64,000 nucleotides of DNA. It comes from JAWKOK01 sp963765875. GTDB lineage: Bacteria > Chloroflexota > Anaerolineae > Caldilineales > Caldilineaceae. Positions within the stretch are counted from its first letter, which is position 1. Every line of letters begins with the position of its first letter. A model generated the notes under the pieces. It was given only the letters and a program-made list of their open reading frames with translations, was not told the DNA's origin and searched no databases. Shown in pieces: positions 16,475-25,295 of this stretch. The position numbers were made by a program, and so were the translations under genes. The stretch covers positions 1-64,000 of the forward strand of contig CAVXYK010000011.1 in the NCBI GenBank assembly GCA_963765875.1, read 5' to 3'.

Positions 16475-16981
16475 TCACTCAATATCGTCATTCAGCTCTT
16501 CTTCACTGAATCGATCCACCGGAGCGGGCAGATCGACTTTGAACTCCTCTGAAGGCACAACGCTCTGGACACCCGGGGCATTGGCTAATTCTTCGCCCAG
16601 TCGTTCGGTGCCTGTGACAAAAAGCACGCTGAAGGTCGTCGGATTGCCGATCTTTTGGACATCACCTGAGAGTCCGTTTTCATCGATCCAAGTTCTCAAT
16701 GCTTCAGCCGACTCAACCGACATCCCCTTCAACAATCGATACTTCTCAGCGCGATCATAGTCGGCCAATTCCTCTGACGTTGGTCGTTCAAGCATCACAG
16801 TATAGGTGTGTATGTCGTCGGCCAAGACGGGCCCAATGGGTTCGACCGGCGACCGGGAGCGCTTTGTCGGATCCGTCGGCGGATCCGTGAGCGGAATTCT
16901 GCCGGGCTCTTCGTCCCCCGGTTCAATCGGTTGTCCCGGCAGAGAAGAATCTGACGGTTTCTTGTTAGGCATGCTAGACAA
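16475..16981 (-). CDS. Stand-alone I9-like propeptide/inhibitor-type protein
   Basis: A 168-residue protein with a disordered Pro/Ser/Asp-rich start (KPSDSSLPGQPIEPGDEEPG). From about residue 58 a beta-alpha-beta-beta-alpha-beta pattern follows (HTYTVMLERPTSEELADYDR; NPTTFSVLFVTGTERLGEEL; ANAPGVQSVVPSEEFKVDLP). The last segment resembles the end of subtilisin propeptides, where a strand leads to the cleavage site (L..PGV..V.P). It starts 8 bases inside the end of the S8 protease gene, so the two are translationally coupled. I infer a separate folding chaperone or inhibitor for the protease; no member is named from memory. Confidence 0.55.
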   Translation of the reverse strand: MSSMPNKKPSDSSLPGQPIEPGDEEPGRIPLTDPPTDPTKRSRSPVEPIGPVLADDIHTYTVMLERPTSEELADYDRAEKYRLLKGMSVESAEALRTWIDENGLSGDVQKIGNPTTFSVLFVTGTERLGEELANAPGVQSVVPSEEFKVDLPAPVDRFSEEELNDDIE

Positions 16982-18251
16982 ACCTTACTAACCCAGCGCC
17001 AACTCGCTCGACGGGTTCGGCCAATTCTGAGGCATCGACGATCAACTTCTGACGGAGAGCTTGACCCTGCAGTGACGGATTCCGCGACGCATACAACGCA
17101 GCGATTCCGGCGGCATAGGGTGTCGCCATGCTTGTACCACTCATGCGTGCATACAGACTATTGCGGTCGGCATCTCGTTCCAGCGAGGATAGCACATCCA
17201 CACCGAAGCCAACAACGTTGGGTTCCGGTTGACTGTTTTCGGGTGATAGACCACCGCCGCTAAACCAGGCTGGCTTCAGCGACGTATCGACGGCGCCCAC
17301 CGACAGGGTACGTGGAAAGTACCCAGGCGCGCGCATCTTGTTGGGACCGTCGTTTCCGATGGCAACCAGCGGCAGGACGCCGAAGTCATCGACTAGTGTA
17401 GAGAGGATGAGCTTCAAACCACCTATCACCGCCCCGAGATTGCCGCTCGTGATCCATTCGGGCAGAAACCCCAATGACATGTTGATGATAAACGGTTTGC
17501 TGCGGTTTTCTTCCCGGTCGAGCTGGGAGAGCATCCAGTCCAGGCCGACGACAATGCGTTCCAGGCTCGTACGATGGGACTCACTTTCTATGACCGAGGC
17601 CACCATCAGATCTACGTCAGGCGCCACGCCGACGTTCTTCCCTGCAATGATGCCGCACACATGGGTGCCATGGCCACCGGTATCAAATCCCCTGCAGGCT
17701 CGCATTGGGCTGAACGAAGGTTGTAGCGGCACGTACCGGTAGTCTATTCGTTTGTCGCGAAGTTCAAGATGATCGGCGTCACATCCCGTGTCGAGAACAC
17801 CGACCAGTACGCCTTCACCTCGGATGCCGCTTTCGTGGGCCACACTGACGCCGCTGATGTCCGGCCAGTAGGGCTTACGTCGCGGGCGCCGCGCCAGAGT
17901 CTGCGCTTGTTGAGGTTGAGGAAGGCCCAACTCAACGTTCGGCACAATCTCATACTCGGGCTCAAGTTGTTCCATGGCTTGTGCAGCGACTTGCTCGCTC
18001 TCGGTCTCCACCACGTATGCGCCCATGTGGCCCAATCGCCGAAAACTGTTCTCCGAGGCTATAGACCGTTCGACAGGTTCATCCTCGGTGACGGGCTCCA
18101 TTTTGGTCAGACCAAGCGATTCCAGAGAGGCGCTTCGCTCTGAAATGGGTGCAGCTCTGGACAGCGCTCTCCGTCTTCCGTCAAATGACATCGACTCTAA
18201 CCCAAGCGTCTCAGTTCTTGGTTTCCTACGTATCGCTAAAAACTTGTTCAT
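16974..18251 (-). CDS. S8 subtilisin-like serine protease without signal peptide
   Basis: A 425-residue protein. Residues 1-75 are basic/polar and unlike a signal peptide. Residues about 76-110 form an inhibitor-like propeptide (MGAYVVETESEQVAAQAMEQ). The catalytic domain has Asp154 (GVLDTGCDADH), His194 (GGHGTHVCGIIAG), the oxyanion Asn300 (AIGNDGP) and Ser374 (SGTSMATPYAAGIAAL), all intact. The start overlaps the M14 gene by 4 bases (ATGA) and the end overlaps the 168-residue gene by 8 bases. Such tight packing indicates one transcript. The protease most likely processes itself and possibly its M14 and M6 neighbours (inference). Confidence 0.9.
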   Translation of the reverse strand: MNKFLAIRRKPRTETLGLESMSFDGRRRALSRAAPISERSASLESLGLTKMEPVTEDEPVERSIASENSFRRLGHMGAYVVETESEQVAAQAMEQLEPEYEIVPNVELGLPQPQQAQTLARRPRRKPYWPDISGVSVAHESGIRGEGVLVGVLDTGCDADHLELRDKRIDYRYVPLQPSFSPMRACRGFDTGGHGTHVCGIIAGKNVGVAPDVDLMVASVIESESHRTSLERIVVGLDWMLSQLDREENRSKPFIINMSLGFLPEWITSGNLGAVIGGLKLILSTLVDDFGVLPLVAIGNDGPNKMRAPGYFPRTLSVGAVDTSLKPAWFSGGGLSPENSQPEPNVVGFGVDVLSSLERDADRNSLYARMSGTSMATPYAAGIAALYASRNPSLQGQALRQKLIVDASELAEPVERVGAGLVRFV

Positions 18252-19670
18252 GCTGGCTCCTTCGTGCTTTCTAATTGCATCATTCCCTCATCGATCGTCT
18301 TCCCGCCGAACTGCTTGACATCGCTGCGCATTCGGCCCAGTGCCTTCTTCAGAGGGTCGCCGGCCTTGCGTTCATATTTGCCAAGAAGCTTGTCAATCGA
18401 TTTCACGAGCTTGGCGCTGACCGGTTCGTTTCGTCCCAATTCATCAGCTGCAATGAACGTATTGACCCGTTGCAGCGTCGCAAGTGCGTCGCGTAGCAGT
18501 TTGTCGTCGGCGACAGTCAATTCGATCAGTTCGCCAATGTGACGTTCAAAGAGATCGGCATAGCGCCTTCCCGCCTCACCCTCAATAAACCGATGCTCCA
18601 TAAGGGCCGCCGCCTCAGAAACGCACAGACAATTGGTACAGAAATTGATCAGACCAGTGGATACCTCCTTGATGATCCTGATGCCCTCGGTGAAGGTCGG
18701 CTGAAACTCAGAACCGGTTTCAAGCACAAAGGCTGTGATGCGCCGCTTGCTCGGATCGACGAAGTGACGACCATAGGCGTAGTCCTCTGAAGTCCCGGTC
18801 GTGGGATAAAGATCCATCCCTTGCTGTACGCTGTAGACCCGGCCTCTTTCATCGTCAATTTTGTCCCGCATATTGTTGCCCAAGAGCACAAAGCGATCCA
18901 GATCAGTTGCGGGCATGAACTCACGATAGCTGCCGGCGCCGGCAGTACCGCGTAGGCCATTGTAGATCGGATTTCTGAAATTCATGTTCGGATCTGTGGT
19001 CTGGTTGTGATCATCCCCCCATGGATGCAGAATCAACTCTGAGTACGAGTGAATGTCCAGCATGTAGCCAATACTTGGATAGGTATCCAGCAGATGGCGA
19101 ATGTTGCCGCGTCTCCGGCTCAGAGAATGGCGCAGCACCTCTGTAGGTCTGGCTGCATGAGTTGGTGCTGGTCCCAATTCCACTGGACCAGAGAAAGTCG
19201 AAGTTCCTGTTCAGGTCGACACCCCTGCACGGTTTTCCTGGATTTGGGTTGCGATTCTTACGCCACCAGGCATCGCCGCCGGGCGTCTGCACGAAGGTAC
19301 GCCCGTCAGGATTGACGAGTGGAAATACAAATAGATCCAGGTTCTCGACAACGAGATCGACAATCCAATTGTCGAACGTTGTAGCGCCGATGACGAGATC
19401 AGTCTCTTCTGCGTAGGCGCGACAGAGCCTGAAAACGAAATATATCAACAGATCGGGGTTCACAATCTCTCTTGCATGCAGCCCCCCGACAAACAGGGCC
19501 CCGCGTTTCTCCGCAGTTGATGGTTTGCCGATGCGTACGGCTCTACTGGTCCGGCCCTCATGGCTCTGCTCAGGCAAGACAATCAACTGACAGATTGTTG
19601 GGTATCGGTAGGCCAGGTGAACTAGGGCATTCTCGATCCCACTGGTGGTCAGATATCCGCTGGGTGGCAT
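18248..19670 (-). CDS. M14 zinc carboxypeptidase with helical C-terminus, one frameshift
   Basis: Starts at ATG 19670, three bases after the upstream small gene, with GGAGG inside that gene's end. The joined protein is about 474 residues. Zinc and substrate residues are present: His65 and Glu68 in GGLHAREIVNP, LVNPDGRTFVQTPGGDAWWR, RGVDLNRNFDFLW, the third ligand in MLDIHSYSELILHPWG, and the general base in FVLETGSEFQPTF. One extra base at about 19107 shifts frame between FSEPETR and NIRHLLDTYP. After residue about 350 a 115-residue helical domain follows (ELIELTVADDKLLRDALATL...), not part of the usual catalytic domain. No signal peptide is visible. M14 enzymes remove C-terminal residues from peptides. 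Confidence 0.85.
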
Positions 19671-19673
19671 GTT

Positions 19674-19985
19674 TCATTCCTCCATTTCCGCTAGCCATTG
19701 CTCAAACGTGATCGTCTCTGTCTGGGCAGGCGTCGGCTTGTCTCCAGACTCCTTCACCATAACCTGATAGCCGTCCTCCACTAGCCTGCCGATGTCCGCA
19801 AGCGGGATCAACCCGTCGATGCGAAGTTCGTCTTCCTGCGCAGTTGCGGGAGCCACCGCAGCCCGAAGAGCCACTGTGCTCAGCGCCTGAGCCGAAGAAT
19901 GGAAGAAGTCGAGTTCATACAACTGAAGGTTGGCCAGTGCGCGTTTGTCCGGCGCAGTGACGGTGACGAAATAGCGATCTGACAT
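19674..19985 (-). CDS. Small protein resembling an M14 prodomain
   Basis: A 103-residue soluble protein with an excellent AAAGGAGC ribosome site. It begins with a strand-helix pattern (RYFVTVTAPDKRALANLQLY) and contains LRIDGLIPLADIGRLVEDGY followed by QVMVKES, resembling the N-terminal pro-region segments often fused to M14 carboxypeptidases (a target strand, then 'I..L...GY.V.V'). It lies three bases upstream of the M14 gene, so coupled synthesis is likely. Inference: a detached pro-domain that chaperones or inhibits the carboxypeptidase, parallel to the I9-like protein next to the S8 protease. No motif proves this. Confidence 0.5.
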   Translation of the reverse strand: MSDRYFVTVTAPDKRALANLQLYELDFFHSSAQALSTVALRAAVAPATAQEDELRIDGLIPLADIGRLVEDGYQVMVKESGDKPTPAQTETITFEQWLAEMEE

Positions 19986-20253
19986 GATTCATGCTCCTTT
20001 CATCGAATTGACCCATGAGCATTCGTGTGTCAAGCGCGCTGTGCTCGAAAAACTGCCGATGGGTTGCAGTCGCAAGGTGGCAGATCTGGTCAGCATTCGA
20101 ACATTGAATGCGGAAGTACTGCCTCTCCCATTCAGTCTACAGATAGGAGCGTTCCAAATACGTTGCGTAGAATTATCTTCATAGCCATCGATATTGATAT
20201 GCACAACATTCCCCAATCGAATTGCCCCGCTGTCACGATTATTTCTGCTACGA
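19986..20253 (-). promoter_or_regulatory. Gap with possible operon promoter
   Basis: 268 bp between the lipase and the 103-residue gene. On the minus strand a TTGACA (20034 to 20029) lies about 45 bases before the small gene's start, but the matching -10 at 16-17 bases (TCAATT) is poor. No gene is seen. A separate promoter for the five-gene peptidase part is possible but weakly supported. Confidence 0.25.
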
Positions 20254-21402
20254 TTAGAGAGAGGCCAAACGTTCGAAGAGACTGGCATAGAACCGTCGCT
20301 GCTGACCAAATTGGAGCGGTTCAGGCGACAGGCAGATATCCAGATGATCGGTATCTCGTAGCCACATGTAATACCATTTCCCTGCCTTGAAACGGTTGGA
20401 AGGTGTCTCAGCGTTGAATTCGCCGCCTAGCGGATGATCCCCGCTGACGTGGGGGTATTTTTGCGAGTAACTCGGGACCATTCCGTCACTCTCCCACCAG
20501 TCTGCACTACAGAAATCCTCGGTGGGAATGGGTGACTGCTTAAACGCCTTGCGTCCCATATATGCCGCCATTGGCGCCATGCCCGCCGCCATCAAGGGAC
20601 TGGGATAGTAGTGTCCGCTCAGACCGCGGAAGGTCTGCTCCGTAACGATTGAAAAGTAGTAGGTATCAGGAAATGTGGGCCAGACGGAGTTGTCCGCATA
20701 CGCGCCCTGAAGCGTGAGAGAGTAGCAGGCGTTATCCCTTCCCAACATGAATTGCGAACTGCCCACACGTAGCAGGTAGTCGACCAATCGTTCATCATCC
20801 CGGCGCTGGAAACCCCAATGCTGGAGATCGAAATCATAGAGAGACTCATGGACGGCGTGGGTCGCATACATGTACGTCTCGATCAGAAACATCAACGCAA
20901 CGGCAGCACTCTCGCCATCCAGAAGGCCAGTCTGCTCATCAGCGCCGGCAAGGTAGGTCAGCGTGCTGCCATTGGTAACGCCCGATATCGTAGTCAGCGA
21001 TCTGATCCAGCGGTCATTGCTGTGCCAGCCCCAGTAATCCTGGGCCAGCAGATGCTGCAAACACCGAATAGTCGGTGAGCCCAGGCTATGACCGACGAGG
21101 TGTACCGCGTTCTCCTCACTCCAGTCCGGTTCGAATCCCTTGCCGGTAAAATCACGACCAAAGCGTTCATGTCCTTCATCAAGTGCATGCTGCGCGCCGA
21201 AGTCCGTTCTCGTGCCCTTGATCTGCGCAGCCAACTCGCAGGCGCGATCGTGGGCGGAACTGATTGGACCGACACTCGCCTCATGCCGGGAGAGAGACGA
21301 GTCCACAAGACGCGCAAGCCCCCAATAGTTGATCGGCCATAATTCCTTTGGACCAAAGCCAAAAATACCATGCACAAGTACAACTGGATAGTTGTTGGCC
21401 AC
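20254..21402 (-). CDS. Alpha/beta-hydrolase lipase (family I.5-like)
   Basis: A 382-residue protein. The opening PVVLVHGIFGFGPKELWPIN and a YWG motif resemble the large Gram-positive/thermophile lipases of family I.5. The nucleophile is Ser106 in HLVGHSLGSPT; the Asp lies in WWESDGMVPSYSQ and the His in DTDHLDI. No signal peptide is present, although family relatives are secreted. It hydrolyses ester bonds of lipids or small esters (family role). It is the first gene of the minus-strand run with the peptidases, separated from the next by 268 bp, so membership of the same transcript is not certain. Confidence 0.82.
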   Translation of the reverse strand: MANNYPVVLVHGIFGFGPKELWPINYWGLARLVDSSLSRHEASVGPISSAHDRACELAAQIKGTRTDFGAQHALDEGHERFGRDFTGKGFEPDWSEENAVHLVGHSLGSPTIRCLQHLLAQDYWGWHSNDRWIRSLTTISGVTNGSTLTYLAGADEQTGLLDGESAAVALMFLIETYMYATHAVHESLYDFDLQHWGFQRRDDERLVDYLLRVGSSQFMLGRDNACYSLTLQGAYADNSVWPTFPDTYYFSIVTEQTFRGLSGHYYPSPLMAAGMAPMAAYMGRKAFKQSPIPTEDFCSADWWESDGMVPSYSQKYPHVSGDHPLGGEFNAETPSNRFKAGKWYYMWLRDTDHLDICLSPEPLQFGQQRRFYASLFERLASL

Positions 21403-21439
21403 CCTCTCCTCCTACCGGCATAGCCGATTGCATCGTTCT

Positions 21440-22001
21440 CTATTGAACGAAGATTCGCTCAGCCATCATCGCGTCTGTTCCTGTAACATCACCGTCAATG
21501 CGTACATTCAGCCCAGATATCAACAACCCTGGGGGCACCTTTCTGTCATTATGAATAATCACGGTCTCCTCAAGAAGCTCGACTGAATAGCGCGTGCTGT
21601 CAGTGCTCACCACTAGTTGCAGAAGCCAGGTGACCAGTCGTCTCAACGATTGCTGGAAGCGTAAGCGCAGTAGTTCTCGTTCCGATACGACCCATTCGTC
21701 GTATAGTTTGGGCATCCGGATGCCGCCAGATTGATTTAGGCGTAATCTCAAGGCAGGCGCTTATCTGTGGAAAAGAATGTCGTATGCGATAGACGAGATT
21801 GCGGAGATTGGTACGCGATTGGTCTTCATTGGTATCAGGCCAGAACAAGAATGCCAACGCCTGACGCGTCTGAGGCATATCTGCATTTAGAATCAGGTAC
21901 GACAGCAACGACTGAAGTCGGGACTGATGAACACGAACTGGCGCCTCTCCGTAAAACATCAACTGGAAGTCACCAAATAGACGAACTTCAAGTTCGGCCA
22001 T
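21440..22001 (-). pseudogene. Decayed BTAD/SARP-type regulator
   Basis: The start (MAELEVRLFGDFQLMFYGEA; PQTRQALAFLFWPDTNEDQS; RTNLRNLVYRIRHSFPQ) is a well-preserved winged-helix of the SARP/BTAD family, the same kind as the regulator at 28.6 kb. About 90 residues later in normal members, the YDEW..PER motif should appear. Here KLYDEWVVSERELLRLRFQQ follows almost at once but in another frame, so an internal deletion with frame change occurred near 21735. Downstream sequence (GLNVRIDGDVTGTDAMMAER) looks like an unrelated small beta domain. It lies upstream of the lipase and peptidase run and may be the remains of its regulator (inference). Confidence 0.65.
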
Positions 22002-22211
22002 ATTGCACCTGCGAGGAACTTAGATAGGGTCGGGCGATATCGCCCACAAACAATTCTACGGGACAACTGTCCACAAAATGGCTACAACAAGGCTACAGAA
22101 GCGACAGACCCCGCCGATTTCTTCATGAGGCAGAAGCCAGATGACATCGCAGATTCAAGATTAAGGCTCAATATCCAACAGCCGGACAGTCCCCTCACGA
22201 AATGATCGACA

Positions 22212-22765
22212 GTGAAACTCGATTTCGGCTTCACCAAGCTGCAGCGGATCGGCCAGTCCAACGCTCAGGTCGTGACCGTGGCCGTCCAAGATGCCGGCAG
22301 CAAAGAGGTGCTGGTCATCGCCTACCCCATGACCTGGCTCTGAAGCATTCACTGGAGCATGGCGTCATCACCTTCTATGGCAGATCACGTAGCGGACTCT
22401 GGACCAAGAGGCGACATTGAACGACGTCCTCGTCCTGGTTAAGGAGCGCGCCAACTGTGAGCAGAACCCGCTGCTCTACATTGAATGGTTGATGTTTTTG
22501 CACAGGAAATGGCGCGTGATCGCGAATACACTAAACGCCAACTAGGATGCGTGGATCGACCTGCAGAACCGGCAGACGTTATTAAGCTGGCGCTTCTACC
22601 GAGTGATGTACTGTAGGCCGGGGCCAAGGCCAGACTTGAGGATACCAACAGCCGACTCCCTACCCTGCACATGCCAACCATCACCTGCCAGATTGACCCA
22701 GGATCGGTCGCCCAGACGCCGCCATCGACGAGGAAGCCATCCACGTTCTGATCCTCGCTCGGCGT
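22212..22765 (+). pseudogene. Decayed second copy of hisI-hisG
   Basis: From GTG 22212 the translation FTKLQRIGQSNAQVVTVAVQ DAGSKEVLVIAY aligns with HisI at 13.1 kb. After a frame change DLALKHSLEHGVITFYGRSR follows, then after another ANCEQNPLLYIEW. HisG pieces come next in the same order as the intact operon: AQEMARD (near 22499) and AGAKARLEDTNSRLPTLHMP TITCQIDP (about 22617-22700), with the middle of hisG deleted. Several frame changes and stops make it non-functional. Divergence is moderate, so the duplication is old. It shares the unusual NCEQN motif with the intact gene. Confidence 0.8.
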
Positions 22766-22775
22766 CGCCCCCCTT

Positions 22776-23846
22776 CTAGTCACTCCACGCCGCGTAGACG
22801 GCTTCGACGTTGGCATAGGGGGTGTCATTGGCCCACTCGCATTGGGCGATGAGACCGCCCTGGCCGTCGTCCAGTGCCCGGCGCACGCGATCCACGTCCT
22901 TGCGAACTTCTTCGGGCCTGCCGAAAACCAGCGCGCCCTGACGGTCGATCTCGCCCCAGAAGGTGATTTGCCCCTTGTGACGCTCTGCCAGTCCCTCGAT
23001 ATCCATGCAGAAGAGCTGAGAGTTGATGGCGTCGATCCCGATCTCGATGAGGTCGGGCAGGATATCAGCGATGTAGCCGTCGGAGTGAAAGAAGACGAAC
23101 TTGCCGGCGTCACGGATGATACGGCAGTACTCGGCATAGAGTGGTTTGAAAAGAGCACGCCACTGCCTCGGAGAGATGAGCAGGCCCGTCTGCGATCCCC
23201 AGTCATCCTTGAACATGATGCCGTCGGCGGCGACATCGATGAGGCTGTGTAGATTGCGCAGGTTGAAAGCGTGGATCTGGGCAAGCAGGTCATGAAGTTC
23301 AAGTCGATCGTAGCCGAAGTCCATCATCAGGTTTTCGAAGCCGCGCAGGAAAATGAGACGCTGGAACGGTTCAACCATGGACGAGCAGAGGACGAACTTG
23401 TCTGTCGCCGCGTAGAATGCCGCCGTCTCCGAAGTGTCCAGATTCTCCAGCAGTTCGTAGGGCGGCGAGAACGTAGCCAGGTCCGCCCAATCTGCCAACC
23501 GCGGCCGGATCACCTCGCCGACGACGCCCGGCTCCAGCACCTGCCACTCGCTACCCCACTCATCAACGTAGCGCCCCACATAATCGGGGCTAGGCTGGCG
23601 CGGCCCGCCGGGCGACGTGGCGTAGTTTGCACCGGCTTCGGCCGACCATTCGTCTGCCAGCTTGTCACGCCAATGCAAGGGTGCGCGTACAAAGTCCATG
23701 GGGTATTTCTCGACCAACGTGTCCAATTCCGCCTTGTGTCGGATGGGAATGGTGCCCAGCATCCACAGATCCCGCGGTGCGCGGTCCGGGTTCTGAAATG
23801 TGATGGATCGCCGTACTCGCTCACGACCAGTCATGGCATCTGGCAT
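22776..23846 (-). CDS. Uroporphyrinogen decarboxylase-family protein
   Basis: A 356-residue protein of the URO-D / MtaA-CmuA superfamily with ATG 23846 preceded by GGAGG. Visible features: MTGRERVRRSITFQNPDRAP at the start, the central DVAADGIMFKDDWGSQTGLL ISPRQWRALFKPLYAE, then FVFFHSDGYIADILPDLIEI GIDAINSQ, ending with an ITFWGEIDRQ segment. Members that are not heme HemE often act as corrinoid methyltransferases or in sugar/aromatic catabolism. True HemE residues at the N-terminus (RQAGR) are absent, so heme synthesis is unlikely. It is divergent to the enolase-superfamily gene; the 209-bp gap is a likely shared promoter region. Confidence 0.8.
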   Translation of the reverse strand: MPDAMTGRERVRRSITFQNPDRAPRDLWMLGTIPIRHKAELDTLVEKYPMDFVRAPLHWRDKLADEWSAEAGANYATSPGGPRQPSPDYVGRYVDEWGSEWQVLEPGVVGEVIRPRLADWADLATFSPPYELLENLDTSETAAFYAATDKFVLCSSMVEPFQRLIFLRGFENLMMDFGYDRLELHDLLAQIHAFNLRNLHSLIDVAADGIMFKDDWGSQTGLLISPRQWRALFKPLYAEYCRIIRDAGKFVFFHSDGYIADILPDLIEIGIDAINSQLFCMDIEGLAERHKGQITFWGEIDRQGALVFGRPEEVRKDVDRVRRALDDGQGGLIAQCEWANDTPYANVEAVYAAWSD

Positions 23847-24055
23847 GGAACTACCTCCGCTTCACCTTCAATATTGGATGCACTGCTTGGAGAATTTACG
23901 CAGCTAACGTCACAGTCCAAATTGTAGCGTTCCTGTTTGACATCGGTCAAGGCTCTGTCGGGTTGGAGAAATCCCGGTTTGCACAGGCGGCAAGACGTGG
24001 CAAACTGTAGATGTGTACCCAACATCCTTCATCGACAAAAACAGAGGACAAGCCC

Positions 24056-25198
24056 GTGAAAATCACAGGGATCAAGACGTATCTGATGCACGCCGGAACC
24101 GGCGGCGGCGGCTGGAATGCGCGCAACTGGCTCTTCATCAAAGTCTTCACCGACGAGGGCATCTATGGCGTGGGCGAGGGCAGCGGTTGGCCACGCGTCG
24201 TGGAGACGGCTGTCAAGGATCTGACGCCGCTGCTCATCGGCGAAGACCCGATGCAGATCGAGAAGCTTTGGCAGAAGCTCTATCTGGCCATGATGGGCCA
24301 CGGAATGACCGGTGTAGTGGGCGGCGGCGCGCTGACCGCCATCGAGATGGCGCTATGGGACATCAAGGGCAAGGCGCTCAACACGCCGGTCTGGAATCTG
24401 CTGGGCGGCAAGATCCGCGACAGCGTCTGGCTCTATCCCCATGCCAAGACGCCAGAGGTTGCCAGAGCGATGGTTGATAAAGGTTATACTGCCCTCAAGA
24501 TCACGGGCATGGAGAACATCGTGCAGCGCACCAAGGCAATCCGCGAGGAGGTCGGCCCGGACATCGATCTGATGGTCGACATCCATGGCCCGCCCTGGCT
24601 GACCGCTGCCGACGCCATCCGCACGGGCCAGGCGCTGGAGGAATTCGACCTGCTCTTCTACGAAGACCCGGTCGCGCCAGAGAACCCTAACGCGCTGGCC
24701 GAGGTTGCGGCCAATGTCAATCTGCCCATCGCTGCCGGCGAACGCTTGACCAACATCTACGGCGTGCGCGAGCTAATCGAGCGCGAGATCGTCGACGTCA
24801 TCCAGCCGGACACCGGGCGGTCTAGCGGTCTGATGCAAATGAAGAAGATGGCGGCCATGGCCGAGGCTCATTTCATCACCTTTGCGCCCCACTCCGGCTC
24901 CCTGGGCCCGGTGGCAGAGATGGCAGCTGTACAACTGCTCTGCACACTGCCCAACTTCCTCATCCTCGAACATCTGGACGTCGACGTTCCCCAGCGCTAC
25001 GAAGTCATCGATCCCCAGCCCGAGATTGTCGATGGTCACATCGTCGTCTCGGATCGGCCCGGGCTTGGCGTGGACATCGTCGAGGAGGCCATCGCCAACT
25101 ATCCGTCGACAGGCAATGTCTCGCCACCCAATCCGGATGCAGAGTACGTCTATTTTCAGGCGCGACGACAACGCTCTCGCTGGATGAAGGGCTCGTAG
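24056..25198 (+). CDS. Mandelate racemase/enolase-superfamily dehydratase
   Basis: About 380 residues from GTG 24056 (AGAGGA 8 bases upstream; the homology starts with VKITGIKTYL). N-terminal capping domain to about residue 120, then the TIM barrel. Metal ligands: Asp in LMVDIHGPPW, Glu in LFYEDPVAPEN, Glu in IAAGERLTNIYG. A likely catalytic His is in FAPHSGSLGP, and another His is next to the first ligand (DIH). This ligand pattern is typical of acid-sugar dehydratases of the D-galactonate/mannonate group. The neighbouring aldo-keto reductase gene fits a sugar-acid pathway. The substrate is not predictable. Confidence 0.88.
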   Translation: MKITGIKTYLMHAGTGGGGWNARNWLFIKVFTDEGIYGVGEGSGWPRVVETAVKDLTPLLIGEDPMQIEKLWQKLYLAMMGHGMTGVVGGGALTAIEMALWDIKGKALNTPVWNLLGGKIRDSVWLYPHAKTPEVARAMVDKGYTALKITGMENIVQRTKAIREEVGPDIDLMVDIHGPPWLTAADAIRTGQALEEFDLLFYEDPVAPENPNALAEVAANVNLPIAAGERLTNIYGVRELIEREIVDVIQPDTGRSSGLMQMKKMAAMAEAHFITFAPHSGSLGPVAEMAAVQLLCTLPNFLILEHLDVDVPQRYEVIDPQPEIVDGHIVVSDRPGLGVDIVEEAIANYPSTGNVSPPNPDAEYVYFQARRQRSRWMKGS

Positions 25199-25295
25199 AA
25201 AGTAGGACAAGATGGCATCTTGCCCAGGGTCGGTTACCAAAAAGTTCGAAAAACATAGAAAGCGAAGCAGAACAGAGATTGAACAGGAGTACACC

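Noticed and set aside
21125..21150. GGTTCGAATCC, reminiscent of a tRNA T-arm
   Set aside because: No cloverleaf can be formed around it and it lies inside the lipase coding sequence.
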